DNA from: Perkinsus olseni
Taxonomy: Eukaryota; Perkinsozoa; Perkinsida; Perkinsidae
Direction: 5' to 3'
Assembly (NCBI GenBank): GCA_013115135.1
Contig: JABANP010000224.1
Coordinates: 17,147 to 81,146, forward strand
Length of the DNA stretch: 64,000 nucleotides
Part shown: positions 55,891-64,000 of the stretch, in pieces
How positions within the stretch are numbered: position 1 is the first letter of the stretch
Layout of the letters: each line of letters begins with the position of its first letter
The notes under the pieces: model-generated
What the model was told of the DNA's origin: nothing
What the model saw: the letters and a program-made list of their open reading frames with translations, nothing else
Database searches by the model: none
Position numbers and translations under genes: made by a program

Positions 55891-57342
55891 ATGGCTTCTA
55901 ACGCTACTACTGTTATGGCGACTAACGACGTCCAGATGCCGGCTGAGGTTGTCAGCGTCATCAGCACTGAAGGCTCCGTGCGTGATGAGCTCGATGCCGT
56001 CTCTCACGGCGTGGCCCCTCTGAATGATGGATTGAAGCCGCAGATGTCTGGTGCTTCGGAGACCTCTATCCCTATGGAGGAGATGAAGCCCAAGAAGGAG
56101 ACCTGGGCCAGCAGGACCTTCGCCCCCGGCTCATCGTTTACAGCGACTATCGCTGTCATTAAAGCAACTCTCGGTGGCGCAATTCTATCCAATACCTACG
56201 AGATGGCAATTGGTGGTTATGTCTCCGCTATTACTCTGTTGATCTTCATGGCGGTGCTGAATGTCCTCTCTTTGGACATGATCGTGAAGACTGTTGAGAA
56301 GACTGGCAAGAGGTCTTATGCCACCATCATTGAGTATCTTTACGGCCGTAAAATATTATATGTCTTCCAGATTGCCATGGTCGTCTTCTGTCTGGGTAGC
56401 AGCGCTTCCTATTTGGTTACTGTTGTCGATTCATTAGCACCATTGTTCAATCAACTCACCATCAACGAGCCACATGCGTGGTACCACATTATGCTCACCT
56501 CGAGGTACTACCTATCCCTCATCATGTTGGGTATTGTCATGTACCCCATCTGTCTGGTCAAGAGCCTCGGCTCATTGAGGTACCTCACCATCGTCAGCAT
56601 CCTCGGTATCTTCTGGTTGGCCGTCGTAGCACTTTACCTGCTCGGTTCGAATGGCATCTCCGAGAACTTCGACCGCGGCCACGCCTATGCTCCAGTCAGC
56701 TGGATTACCTGTATTGAAGGTGTCACCACATACATTTTCGGTTACTGCAATCAAGCTAATATGCCGGAGATCTACATGGAGATGAACCCTAGGAGTCCGA
56801 AGAAGCTTCGATGGGTGGCCATCTGGTCGGCTATTGTCAGTACTGCTGTCTACTTGGTCATCGCCATCCCGTTCCTTCTTGTTTTCGGTTCCGATGCCAA
56901 GAGCAGCGTCTTGATCAACATGGCCGACTGGATCCCTCAGGGTGATGTTGTCGTCATCATCGGTTTCATCTGGACCGGTATCTCCTTCATTGGCACCTAC
57001 CCCTTCATGGTCTACCCTGTCCGTGTTGCCCTCATCAACACGTTCCAGCCCAAGCGTGCTGATTTCTGGGGTGTTGTCGTCGTCACCATAGCAGTCATCA
57101 TCTCCTACCTCATCGATATCGCCTTGCCTGATGTATCCATCCTTATGGGTATCGTTGGTGCCATCGCCGGATCGATTCTTTGCTTCATCGCCCCCGGCTA
57201 CTTCTGCATTTCGACTTCGAAGAGCAAGAAGTTCTTTGCTCGCGAGAACTGGCTATATGCCGCTTTCGTCATTCTCGGTTGCATCACCCTCGTCGGTGGC
57301 ACGGCGATCTCGGTTTACCAGATTCTAGAGTTCTTTCAGTAG
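55891..57342 (+). CDS. Amino-acid/auxin permease-like transporter (AAAP family), intact
   Basis: Single exon of 483 residues, typical AAAP length, with about 11 membrane helices. After a roughly 75-residue polar cytosolic N-terminus comes SFTATIAVIKATLGGAILSN (helix 1, Gly-rich break), then GKRSYATIIEYLYGRKILYV and FQIAMVVFCLGSSASYLVTV, the usual helix 3 and its lead-in in this family. YIFGYCNQANMPEIYMEM is the conserved middle loop and helix 6. These proteins co-transport neutral amino acids with H+ or Na+ across the plasma or vacuolar membrane; the substrate cannot be predicted. No frame damage is seen, in contrast to the left copy at 1-614. Confidence 0.88.
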   Translation: MASNATTVMATNDVQMPAEVVSVISTEGSVRDELDAVSHGVAPLNDGLKPQMSGASETSIPMEEMKPKKETWASRTFAPGSSFTATIAVIKATLGGAILSNTYEMAIGGYVSAITLLIFMAVLNVLSLDMIVKTVEKTGKRSYATIIEYLYGRKILYVFQIAMVVFCLGSSASYLVTVVDSLAPLFNQLTINEPHAWYHIMLTSRYYLSLIMLGIVMYPICLVKSLGSLRYLTIVSILGIFWLAVVALYLLGSNGISENFDRGHAYAPVSWITCIEGVTTYIFGYCNQANMPEIYMEMNPRSPKKLRWVAIWSAIVSTAVYLVIAIPFLLVFGSDAKSSVLINMADWIPQGDVVVIIGFIWTGISFIGTYPFMVYPVRVALINTFQPKRADFWGVVVVTIAVIISYLIDIALPDVSILMGIVGAIAGSILCFIAPGYFCISTSKSKKFFARENWLYAAFVILGCITLVGGTAISVYQILEFFQ

Positions 57343-57955
57343 ATGATGACTCTTAATTGTAGCAATGATAAACTATACGTGATTACGGTAACGATTTATG
57401 CTACTGCTCTTACTTCAACTTGTTTACTTGTTCCACCAGTAGTAGTTGCAGTACCATCATTGTTGATAGAATGACTCTGAGGACTGCTGAAATCATCTAT
57501 CGCACTACGATGAGATCCTGACAGAAGGCTAAGTTCTAGAGGGCTGCCAATCAACTGTTACTCCCGTCATTGTTATTATACCCGTGTGAGTTTCTGTTGG
57601 TTGTCGCCCCAGTCTTTGCTAGCCCTCTTCACTGCTGTTGCTGATTGTGTACACGAGACTGTCTGTCCCTTCGCCTCAGACTTGCCGATAACTACGTTAT
57701 CCGACCAGCTAGGTCTATCCTCTGGTCAGTAGTTGCAATGCTGATAGGAGGTTGTGTTGGCTCTCCGTGTTGGTCACCGTTTGACCTCTGCTTCTGCTGT
57801 TGTCTCTATCATTACTCACTGCCCCTTACACAGTGTCTCACTCGGGTGTGGTGAGTAAACAACAGCAGGTCTGTCACTACTGTTCTTACTGAGTGTCTCT
57901 TTCGTCTTCACGGTCCTCTCTCTGAACTACGGCGTCGCCAACCTCCTCTTCCCAC
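57343..57955. other. 3' flank of the transporter, no gene seen
   Basis: AT-balanced DNA with short frames only. No supported coding exon. Confidence 0.5.
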
Positions 57956-57964
57956 TATATAAAG
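57956..57964 (+). promoter_or_regulatory. TATA-like box (TATATAAAG)
   Basis: A clean TATATAAAG on the plus strand, about 45 nt before an ATG at 58009 that opens a frame with a membrane helix. This suggests a promoter; there is no other support. Confidence 0.35.
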
Positions 57965-58008
57965 TCAGTTGATGCCCTTGCAACTTCAGTCAGTCCGACT
58001 ATCGTCGC

Positions 58009-58482
58009 ATGGGGCCATCGTCGTCTACGTGTCGTCTGCCTCAGACAAGTCTTCTGTTGCCTCTACGATTTACTACAGAAGTACTTCGTGGAGATTCCTG
58101 CAAGTACCAGCAACATGCTGTGATCGTCATCATCAGCCTTCTGTCCTCGGTCACCGTAATCTTCCTATTAGTCACCTCATCTCTTCTTCGTAGTGTCTAT
58201 CAAAAGGTTAGGATAGCCTTTAGTGATTCGACACCTTCGTTGTCATCACTGCCACCCGTGTTTCTACTGTATCACTTATGCATATCGCCTTCTGCTGTTG
58301 TTGCTGCCCCTCGCCTGCCGGGCATTATCGCTCCGGTGCTGTTGTCACCGCATTCCTGCCAAGACAACAGGAGCAGCACAGCCAGCAGTAGCCTTCCATA
58401 CATACTTATCTGCTGGTATTTGATGTACGCAATCAATGAGCATTCGAATTTTCTGCAAGAGACGGCCAGCTGTTGTCACTGA
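58009..58482 (+). CDS. Weak candidate: small membrane protein
   Basis: A 157-codon plus-strand frame downstream of a TATA-like box. It contains one strong hydrophobic segment (HAVIVIISLLSSVTVIFLLV) and a Ser/Pro-rich remainder with further hydrophobic patches. Introns may interrupt it. No family recognised; the overlapping reading frames are also open, so coding status is doubtful. Confidence 0.25.
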   Translation: MGPSSSTCRLPQTSLLLPLRFTTEVLRGDSCKYQQHAVIVIISLLSSVTVIFLLVTSSLLRSVYQKVRIAFSDSTPSLSSLPPVFLLYHLCISPSAVVAAPRLPGIIAPVLLSPHSCQDNRSSTASSSLPYILICWYLMYAINEHSNFLQETASCCH

Positions 58483-58714
58483 CTGCGGTGCCCTCTTCTA
58501 GAGATACTCGCAGCAGCTTGCCATTGATGCGCACTGATGATACCCTTCATTATTATCTAGATTTAACGGGGATCGTGGCTGTGTGTTTTGGTCATCTGCT
58601 ACGGTTTAGTGATGATTCTTATTTCTTCGCTGTGCGTTTTCAATGGTCGTTCGGTGCTTCTGTTGGGCCCTTTACTTCGACAACTGCTCCGGTCGCCGGA
58701 CGTGCAGTTTAATA

Positions 58715-59918
58715 GCAGCTGTTGTTATGGCCACGGCAGTAGCACTGGAATGTGAAGAAGTATGATGATGACTTCATTACATCCACTTCCTGTTATGAAT
58801 CTTACTAGCCTCCTCTTTATCGGGTCCTATTGCCTGCCTTGCAGCCATCCGACCTTGTATATCTTCGACGTTGAACTATGTTATTTCCAGCATAGCGATG
58901 TTTGGTTCAGCAGGAGTAATAGCTAGTCTCGGAGTTGATGTGAGTGGGTCTGCGTGTAAGGTGTCGCAACACGAGAGGGCACCGTAGAGTAGTTATTGGC
59001 TGTGGGAAACCGAAAGCGGAAAGGAACGCTAGGATGGGAAAGAGCATCGAGACTGAGTTGAAACAAGCAAGCGAGAATAGTGCAAAAACATACATTAATA
59101 TAGAGAATGCATTGGGACAGAATTCGTGACTGGATACTGCAGGTCCGCAGGGATTGATGAGTTGTTGAGGGAGTGGTAGAAGCGCTAACGCTAGAAGAGG
59201 CCTACGAGTAGCTAACTCGTAGCCCATGAGTCATAGGGATCGATCAACTTCATGTGTACGCATGTAGTGGGTTGAGTCCTGTCCCGGACTTGACAAAAGG
59301 CGACTGATCTCGTGAGGAGGGAGCGTTTTGGAGGAAGCAGAACACAGATTATCAGCCGTAGCCACTCAAGCTCACCGCTGTTGTGAATGCCGCCAAGGTG
59401 AAGGTCGCTCAAAGCGCATCACAATCAGAGTCGCTCGACCGATGGGCTCAGTTGTGTCAAGTTGAGTCAGCTGATGGAATAACGAGACGGGTTCCGAGAA
59501 CGGCGTCTGCGGGCCATCTCGAATTTCGGATTCATTCCGAAGGAGCCGATTTGCCGATGATGGGCACACAGAAACAGCAAACGAGCTTGTGTAATCTTCA
59601 AGCAGTGGGTTTGTAGTAAATCAGGGTTGATGATGTCTTGCAAGGCGACATGCGCCGCGGGAACTCACGAAAGAGCTCTGCTCCCATACGTCAACACAAC
59701 TCTGCATCTATCGGTCTACAACAAGGCATGAGGCATCAGTCATTAGCGAACGTGTGAAAAATGAATTACCGCAGTAGCCATCACGGGCATAATACGGATT
59801 ATTTAAAACTGATAAATTGAAGAACGTTGGGTTTTCATACTAACTCTAATAATATCAATTGAGCGTCATCTGTGGTATCATCCTGACGGGCTGCTTCTCC
59901 GTAGACAAGTATTGACCC
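58715..59918. other. Intergenic, no supported gene
   Basis: Only short shadow frames on both strands. CCGTAGCCACTCAAGCTCAC at about 59354 loosely recalls spliced-leader wording but lacks a donor and does not match well. Confidence 0.4.
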
Positions 59919-60705
59919 CTACTGGACGGGGACCCAGGCGCCACTCCCGACGTGCGCACTAGTCCGGCGGTGCGCTTCGCATACATTCTCGAATGAACGA
60001 TAGTCATGCAGCAGAACTTCTCTCAAAGCCGAGCAAAGGTTGTTCAGCTTTTTGACGGCCGATGCGCCCTTCCTTCCCATATCCTTCAGCTTCTCACCAT
60101 CGATAAATTTATCATGCGGACGGCCTTCCCTGTATCTCTTCAAATGCTTAGATCCCCCAAGAACACCAGCATGAAAATCTTTCAGCTTTTTTTTCAAACT
60201 TGTTTCGTCAAGGCCTCTGACAGGATCTTTGGTAAAAGTCCTCACAAAAACATCTTCCCTACCGGTTTTTCTGACATACCCATTATAACTACAAAAAAGA
60301 AGCAATGAAAGTCAGCATTATCGTCACAAAGTCACGTTTCTTACAACTCGCTCTTGAACGGTTCACGATGGTTGAAACTTCCGGGGCAGATTATCTCCAC
60401 CGTTTTAGCTGGAGTGTCCTTACCCACAGCAACGGTCAATTGGCGAGTGCGGTCCGCGAGCCCATCGCCGTAGATGCAGTAGCCCGTATTATCGGTGAGC
60501 CCAATGCGAGCCTTATAGAGGGGAGGAAAGTTCTGAGAATAATTGCAATCATCAAAGCGCCACTAGTCGTCACGTGAGTATCTCCGCATGTGCTTACGTC
60601 TGTAGCATCGTGCTTCCAATGACCGGCCGTCGCTCTCATCATCATCTTGCCCTGTACGGCGACTACCACCACTGCCACCGTGCATGTTCTCAGGATGCTG
60701 GTCAT
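59919..60705 (-). CDS. Secreted protein of about 231 residues, three exons (family not recognised)
   Basis: Exons 60705-60598, 60562-60345 and 60288-59919 join in phase (introns of 35 and 56 nt, GT-AG) to 231 residues. The N-terminus is a signal peptide (SILRTCTVAVVVVAVQG). The middle is Cys-containing and soluble (DWRFDDCNYSQNFPPLYKAR, TDNTGYCIYGDGLADR, TVEIICPGSFNHREPF). The C-terminal third is basic and helical (SLKKKLKDFHAGVLGG, GRKGASAVKKLNNLCSALRE). An alternative is two adjacent genes, because the first two exons end near an in-frame TAA if the second intron is retained. The perfect GTAAGAAAC donor and a pyrimidine-rich acceptor favour splicing. Confidence 0.65.
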
Positions 60706-61517
60706 TCGGTTGGTATAAATTTATCGGTCCAACCAACGCTTGGAAAAGCAGATTCGACTCACGGGAAAGGCTCTTTGCGTAACCCTCACGCTAATGACTG
60801 ATTGTCTACGGGTGTCCATCAATCCGAGTTTGAGTGAACGATCATTTGTGATCTACTGTAAGTCTGATCTGCAGAGTGCGAGTATTGGCTCCCCTCCACC
60901 CTGGGAAAGGAAGACCCTGTTATCCTGAGGAACCGCATACGAGCCCTGAAAGGACGCCCTGATCCGCTGTGTATCAGAATGATCAGATAGACTACACAAA
61001 AACGCCGCTCCCGCAGCGTATTTGCGTATGTTGTGTGTATGGGTTTATTGTCCAACACACGGTGCACCGTACGTCGTACGCACGTCTCAGTGGAAATATA
61101 CGAAGCGCTCGAAATTCAAGCATACTCATCCGTCTCGTAGCGGCGAGCGACAGAAGCATCCCATCGACTCGGTCGGCCTATGATGGCCTTCGCCATCGAG
61201 ATTTCCTGTTATTTACCGCCCATCAGGCGAAGAGTTAACAGAGTCTCATTTCTTCGCGCTAGAAGGTCTCGCAACCCGAGCTACGTTAATAATCCCCGCC
61301 GGCGACCAACCATCAGACGCACTCATACCGACCGTATCACAAACTTTGCCGTTCGTTGTGTTGGACAATTAGCCTGGTGAGGTTCACCAGGGAAACGAGA
61401 TGACGGAGCCATCGGAGTACTCCCGTAACGCGACGACTCGGCAATTATCAGGAAAAAGCGCCACTAAGTGACAGCCATATATCATGCACTGGTACATACA
61501 TCATTCGAAGGACTTTT
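60706..61517. other. Intergenic, no gene seen
   Basis: No conserved frame, repeat or RNA gene noticed. Confidence 0.4.
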
Positions 61518-62005
61518 TCAACGCCCACCGGTACACGGTGTGGGGACATGCGACAGACGGCTTCTCTTGGCTGCTGGAAAGGGACGGATTGCGGAAGCTC
61601 GACCATCGATAGACGATGGGGCCTGGGAGGGGTAGAGAGAGTCAACGGAGGGCGTCGGGCGGTCAGCTTCGTCGTTCTGGACTTCTGTCGAGCCTCCGGT
61701 GTTCTTGAGCTTGCGGACCGTGTTGGCGAGTGTCCGCAAGGAGAATCGAAGATTCATCGTATCCTGAGGAGAACTGCGATTGTCGAGCAAGAAGGGAAGA
61801 CCCAAATGGTCACGCGCCACGCGGCCTCCGACTGCTCTGAACTGACCCGAGCTAACTTGGGCGCTCGATGGCTTGGAGGGCCATCCATCCGAAGGATGGA
61901 GTCGATCTTATCGTGCAAGCATCGTGACATCCTAACGATTCTTGTCGAGTGTGCATTCTCCAGTCTGTTAAGACGCACCAAGTGATCTGCAGTAACGAGA
62001 AGCAC
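61518..62005 (-). CDS. Candidate small two-exon protein (unrecognised)
   Basis: A minus-strand exon from 62005 (or the Met at 61930) reads DKIDSILRMDGPPSHRAPK and EQSEAAWR. A 50-nt GTGACC...CTCAG intron joins it in phase to DTMNLRFSLRTLANTVRKLK and a polar Ser/Pro-rich tail ending at 61518. The helix around AAWRDTMNLRFSLRTLANTV is amphipathic. It starts only 15 nt after the stop of the long upstream gene on the same strand. Confidence 0.4.
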
Positions 62006-62019
62006 GAACTGTCGTCAAG

Positions 62020-64000
62020 TTATGGGTATTTACCAAGCAAACGACACAGCGGTATCAGGGCTTCTAGCGCGAGCTTCTCGAAAGCTTGGAAGGGACACTG
62101 GGTGTCTCCTGAGGGAAGTATCTTATCGAGAACCTCGCTGAATATCTTTAGGTTGCCCTCGACCGTCGCACAGCAGTCGATTAGCCGGGTGAATGTAGAC
62201 CACCAGACGGCAACATTGCCCTCCGCCTCGAAGGAGGCCCCCAGAAGTTCAACCACAGCAGTTGAATAGTCAACGTCTAGTCTGACACAAATCTCGAACG
62301 CCTCGCCGGCCGGACTTTTCTTCGTAGTTGTAGCGATGACCGTCGCCTTGGCCGACTCCAAGGAAGTAGCCATGGAAGCCGCGACCTGACATCTCCGTGC
62401 GAACCAGAGTTTGTGAGCATCATAGGCTCCCATCAGCTCCACCAAGCTGCACTCGGCATCATACAAGTCGCGGCAGGGCAGGACCGGTGGGAAGTCGACG
62501 AGCCACTCCTGACCAGCTACCTCCAGATCGACCTCAAGGTTGAGTTCGGCTATGAGGGGCCCTTCAAGGTCTTCGCAGGGGTACCCGCCTTGCGCCCTCG
62601 CCAGAGATACTTCACCCGAGAGCCCCACGACTTGCGCGAGAGCGCTGTCCTCCGCGACCAAGTTCTTCCAATGGTCGCAAGGGAGGCCGCGGGCTGCCAA
62701 TTGAGCGACAGCTGCTGTGTAACGATCCTTCAGATTGTCCCCGCCCGGACCCTCCAAGATCTGCTGCATCCGATCAACAACGGCGGCACATCGCTGCTGT
62801 TGGCCGGTGGTACCGGCCGTGAAAACAGCTAATCGAGACAGCGTTTCCGCTGGGAGGACGACTACCAGAGACCTCCACTTCTCGTCAGAAACCTCGGCCT
62901 GGCAGTCCACAAGGCGGCGAGCGATTCCCTCGGCAGCCGCTGGAGACAGACTGGGTCTCATCAAGGATTGGGCGAGCGCATCGAGGACAAGATGGCCACC
63001 CGGCTTCCCGGCAACGGACGATAGGAACGCCTTGATCTGAGAGGCCTTTAGTTTGCCCAATTGCCGACCGAGCCCCGACTGCAGCCATCTTTGGAAGTGT
63101 TGGTAGCGAGTCTGGGAGGTGGTGTACCAGTGGATCGTTCGTTTAGTCGCAGCGTTATGCAGTGCTCGGCTCATCCGAACCACGGCGTCCCCACAAGCGT
63201 TCACCAATACCGAATCATCGAGGCTCACGAACGTCTCAAGGACGGGTAGGGCGGCGCTACTCCGGAGCGCTCTTAGCTGACGGATGACAACAGCCTTGGA
63301 CTTCGTGACGAAACTGAGCAGATCTGCAGTCTTGTCCGCGGACCGGTATCTTTCGACCAGTTGCCCTACGAAGGCCCACCAGACTCTCGTCGTCATAGCG
63401 GTATTTTCAGCGACTCTGACAGCCAAGTCGATGCTCTCATGCTGATATGCCGAATCCACGAGTTTCTCAATGATACCATCCTCTCTGGCTGAGGATAGGA
63501 AGCCCCCGCTGTTGATGACGGCCTCGGTGAGATCAGCATCCCAGGGACCGTCTGATATCTCTTTGACAATCTCGGCTGCGGCTTCTTCGCAAGTCAGACC
63601 AGAGTGTAGTTTTTTCGATCCATCTCGACGGAGTTCCTTCACAGCTGCACCCAATATGGGGGCGTTGAGCGTTCGATCAACCAATTCTGCATCCGCCGCG
63701 ACCACAACCAAATCCTCCTTATCAAGTCTCGGAAGAGCGTGCGCAGCGAGGGCAACCAAGACTCCTTCTTGCAGTTGAGAAGGCTGCTCGATGCACGCTT
63801 GAATGACCGCCTTCAAGCTCACCAGAGGCAAGGAAACACTCAAGGCGGTAGCGACTATCGAAGAGGCTTCCGCCACGACACTCGAGGCGATCTCCTCGTC
63901 AGTTGATATACAGCGGAGTTGTTGTACAGCTCGGACTACCCCTTGGTTGGGCCGAGCTGGGTTCGGGCAAGCTTGAAGGGCTCGCTCGAGGTTCCAGAAT
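62020..64000 (-). CDS. Long helical protein, C-terminal 660 residues, runs off the window
   Basis: A single open frame continues from the window end to a TAA-type stop at 62020, with no Met needed inside. It is Ala/Leu/Glu-rich and predicted nearly all helical, with irregular repeats of about 40 residues that look like HEAT/ARM-type solenoids (e.g. LPVLETFVSLDDSVLVNACG, WRSLVVVLPAETLSRLAV, LELDVDYS-like turns). No catalytic motif, signal peptide or membrane helix appears in this part. I do not recognise the family. No introns are present in nearly 2 kb, unlike most neighbours. Confidence 0.75.
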   Translation of the reverse strand, partial: FWNLERALQACPNPARPNQGVVRAVQQLRCISTDEEIASSVVAEASSIVATALSVSLPLVSLKAVIQACIEQPSQLQEGVLVALAAHALPRLDKEDLVVVAADAELVDRTLNAPILGAAVKELRRDGSKKLHSGLTCEEAAAEIVKEISDGPWDADLTEAVINSGGFLSSAREDGIIEKLVDSAYQHESIDLAVRVAENTAMTTRVWWAFVGQLVERYRSADKTADLLSFVTKSKAVVIRQLRALRSSAALPVLETFVSLDDSVLVNACGDAVVRMSRALHNAATKRTIHWYTTSQTRYQHFQRWLQSGLGRQLGKLKASQIKAFLSSVAGKPGGHLVLDALAQSLMRPSLSPAAAEGIARRLVDCQAEVSDEKWRSLVVVLPAETLSRLAVFTAGTTGQQQRCAAVVDRMQQILEGPGGDNLKDRYTAAVAQLAARGLPCDHWKNLVAEDSALAQVVGLSGEVSLARAQGGYPCEDLEGPLIAELNLEVDLEVAGQEWLVDFPPVLPCRDLYDAECSLVELMGAYDAHKLWFARRCQVAASMATSLESAKATVIATTTKKSPAGEAFEICVRLDVDYSTAVVELLGASFEAEGNVAVWWSTFTRLIDCCATVEGNLKIFSEVLDKILPSGDTQCPFQAFEKLALEALIPLCRLLGKYP

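Larger units (their letters stand above)
53998..56496. repeat. Right arm of the inverted duplication
   Basis: Starts abruptly at 53998 inside what is exon 3 of the PNKP-type gene in the left arm and is homologous, in inverted orientation, up to at least 56496, where the left copy meets the window edge. See the left-arm entry for the mosaic pattern of identity. Confidence 0.93.

Noticed and set aside
59340..59380. A spliced-leader RNA gene (CCGTAGCC...CAAG-like text)
   Set aside because: The match to the known dinoflagellate/Perkinsus leader is poor, with no GT donor right after it and no Sm-like site.

Overview
The window looks like nuclear DNA of an alveolate protist, most likely Perkinsus or a close relative. 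The basis is intron-dense genes with very short GT-AG introns (about 26-60 nt, a few longer), eukaryotic families throughout, a ciliary gene (CFAP184/CCDC96-like), a GPI-anchor enzyme (PIG-V), a tandem array of secreted GT31-like glycosyltransferases and lineage-specific small secreted peptides. The genus is an inference from memory of this genome style, not a database result. Splice models were built by hand by joining exons in phase, so spans of multi-exon genes include introns.

Layout. 1-2.4 kb: the left arm of an inverted duplication whose right arm is at 53998-56496. It carries a frameshifted amino-acid transporter start, a multi-pass membrane protein gene and the 3' part of a PNKP-type DNA 3'-phosphatase gene. 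3.7-5.0 kb: an eight-exon glutaminyl cyclotransferase on the minus strand. 5.8-6.9 kb: an acidic EF-hand protein. 7.8-21.3 kb: four tandem plus-strand GT31-like genes with a conserved C-terminal Cys-rich region and a C-terminal membrane segment; units 1, 2 and 4 share near-identical patches, introns included. 21.3-26.2 kb: a fragment of another glycosyltransferase-like gene, the intact single-exon PIG-V gene and two small membrane protein genes.

28-36 kb: three copies of a roughly 1.5 kb unit, each with a 62-64 aa secreted six-cysteine peptide. The first copy is split by a 5'/3'-truncated retroelement (Gag-like ORF plus DIRS-like reverse transcriptase). 33-41 kb is strikingly rich in near-perfect palindromes with 1-3 nt loops, several of which look like insertions relative to a repeat copy. 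A remnant of a fourth peptide gene lies at 38.6 kb.

41.7-53.1 kb: three conserved multi-exon plus-strand genes in a row: Zuotin/DNAJC2 (J domain plus two SANT domains), the ATP23 metalloprotease and CFAP184/CCDC96. Each needs one single-base correction to keep its conserved reading frame. 54-57.3 kb: the right arm, with a 5'-truncated PNKP fragment, an apparently intact membrane protein and an intact 483-aa AAAP-type transporter. 57.4-64 kb: mostly non-coding DNA, then a three-exon secreted protein, a small two-exon candidate and the C-terminal 660 residues of a long helical protein running off the window end.

Common themes are secretory-pathway glycosylation and secreted or surface proteins (GT31 array, GT-like fragment, PIG-V, signal-peptide proteins, six-Cys peptides), mixed with ordinary housekeeping genes. 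Recent duplication, probable gene conversion and palindrome insertion reshape the DNA between them.
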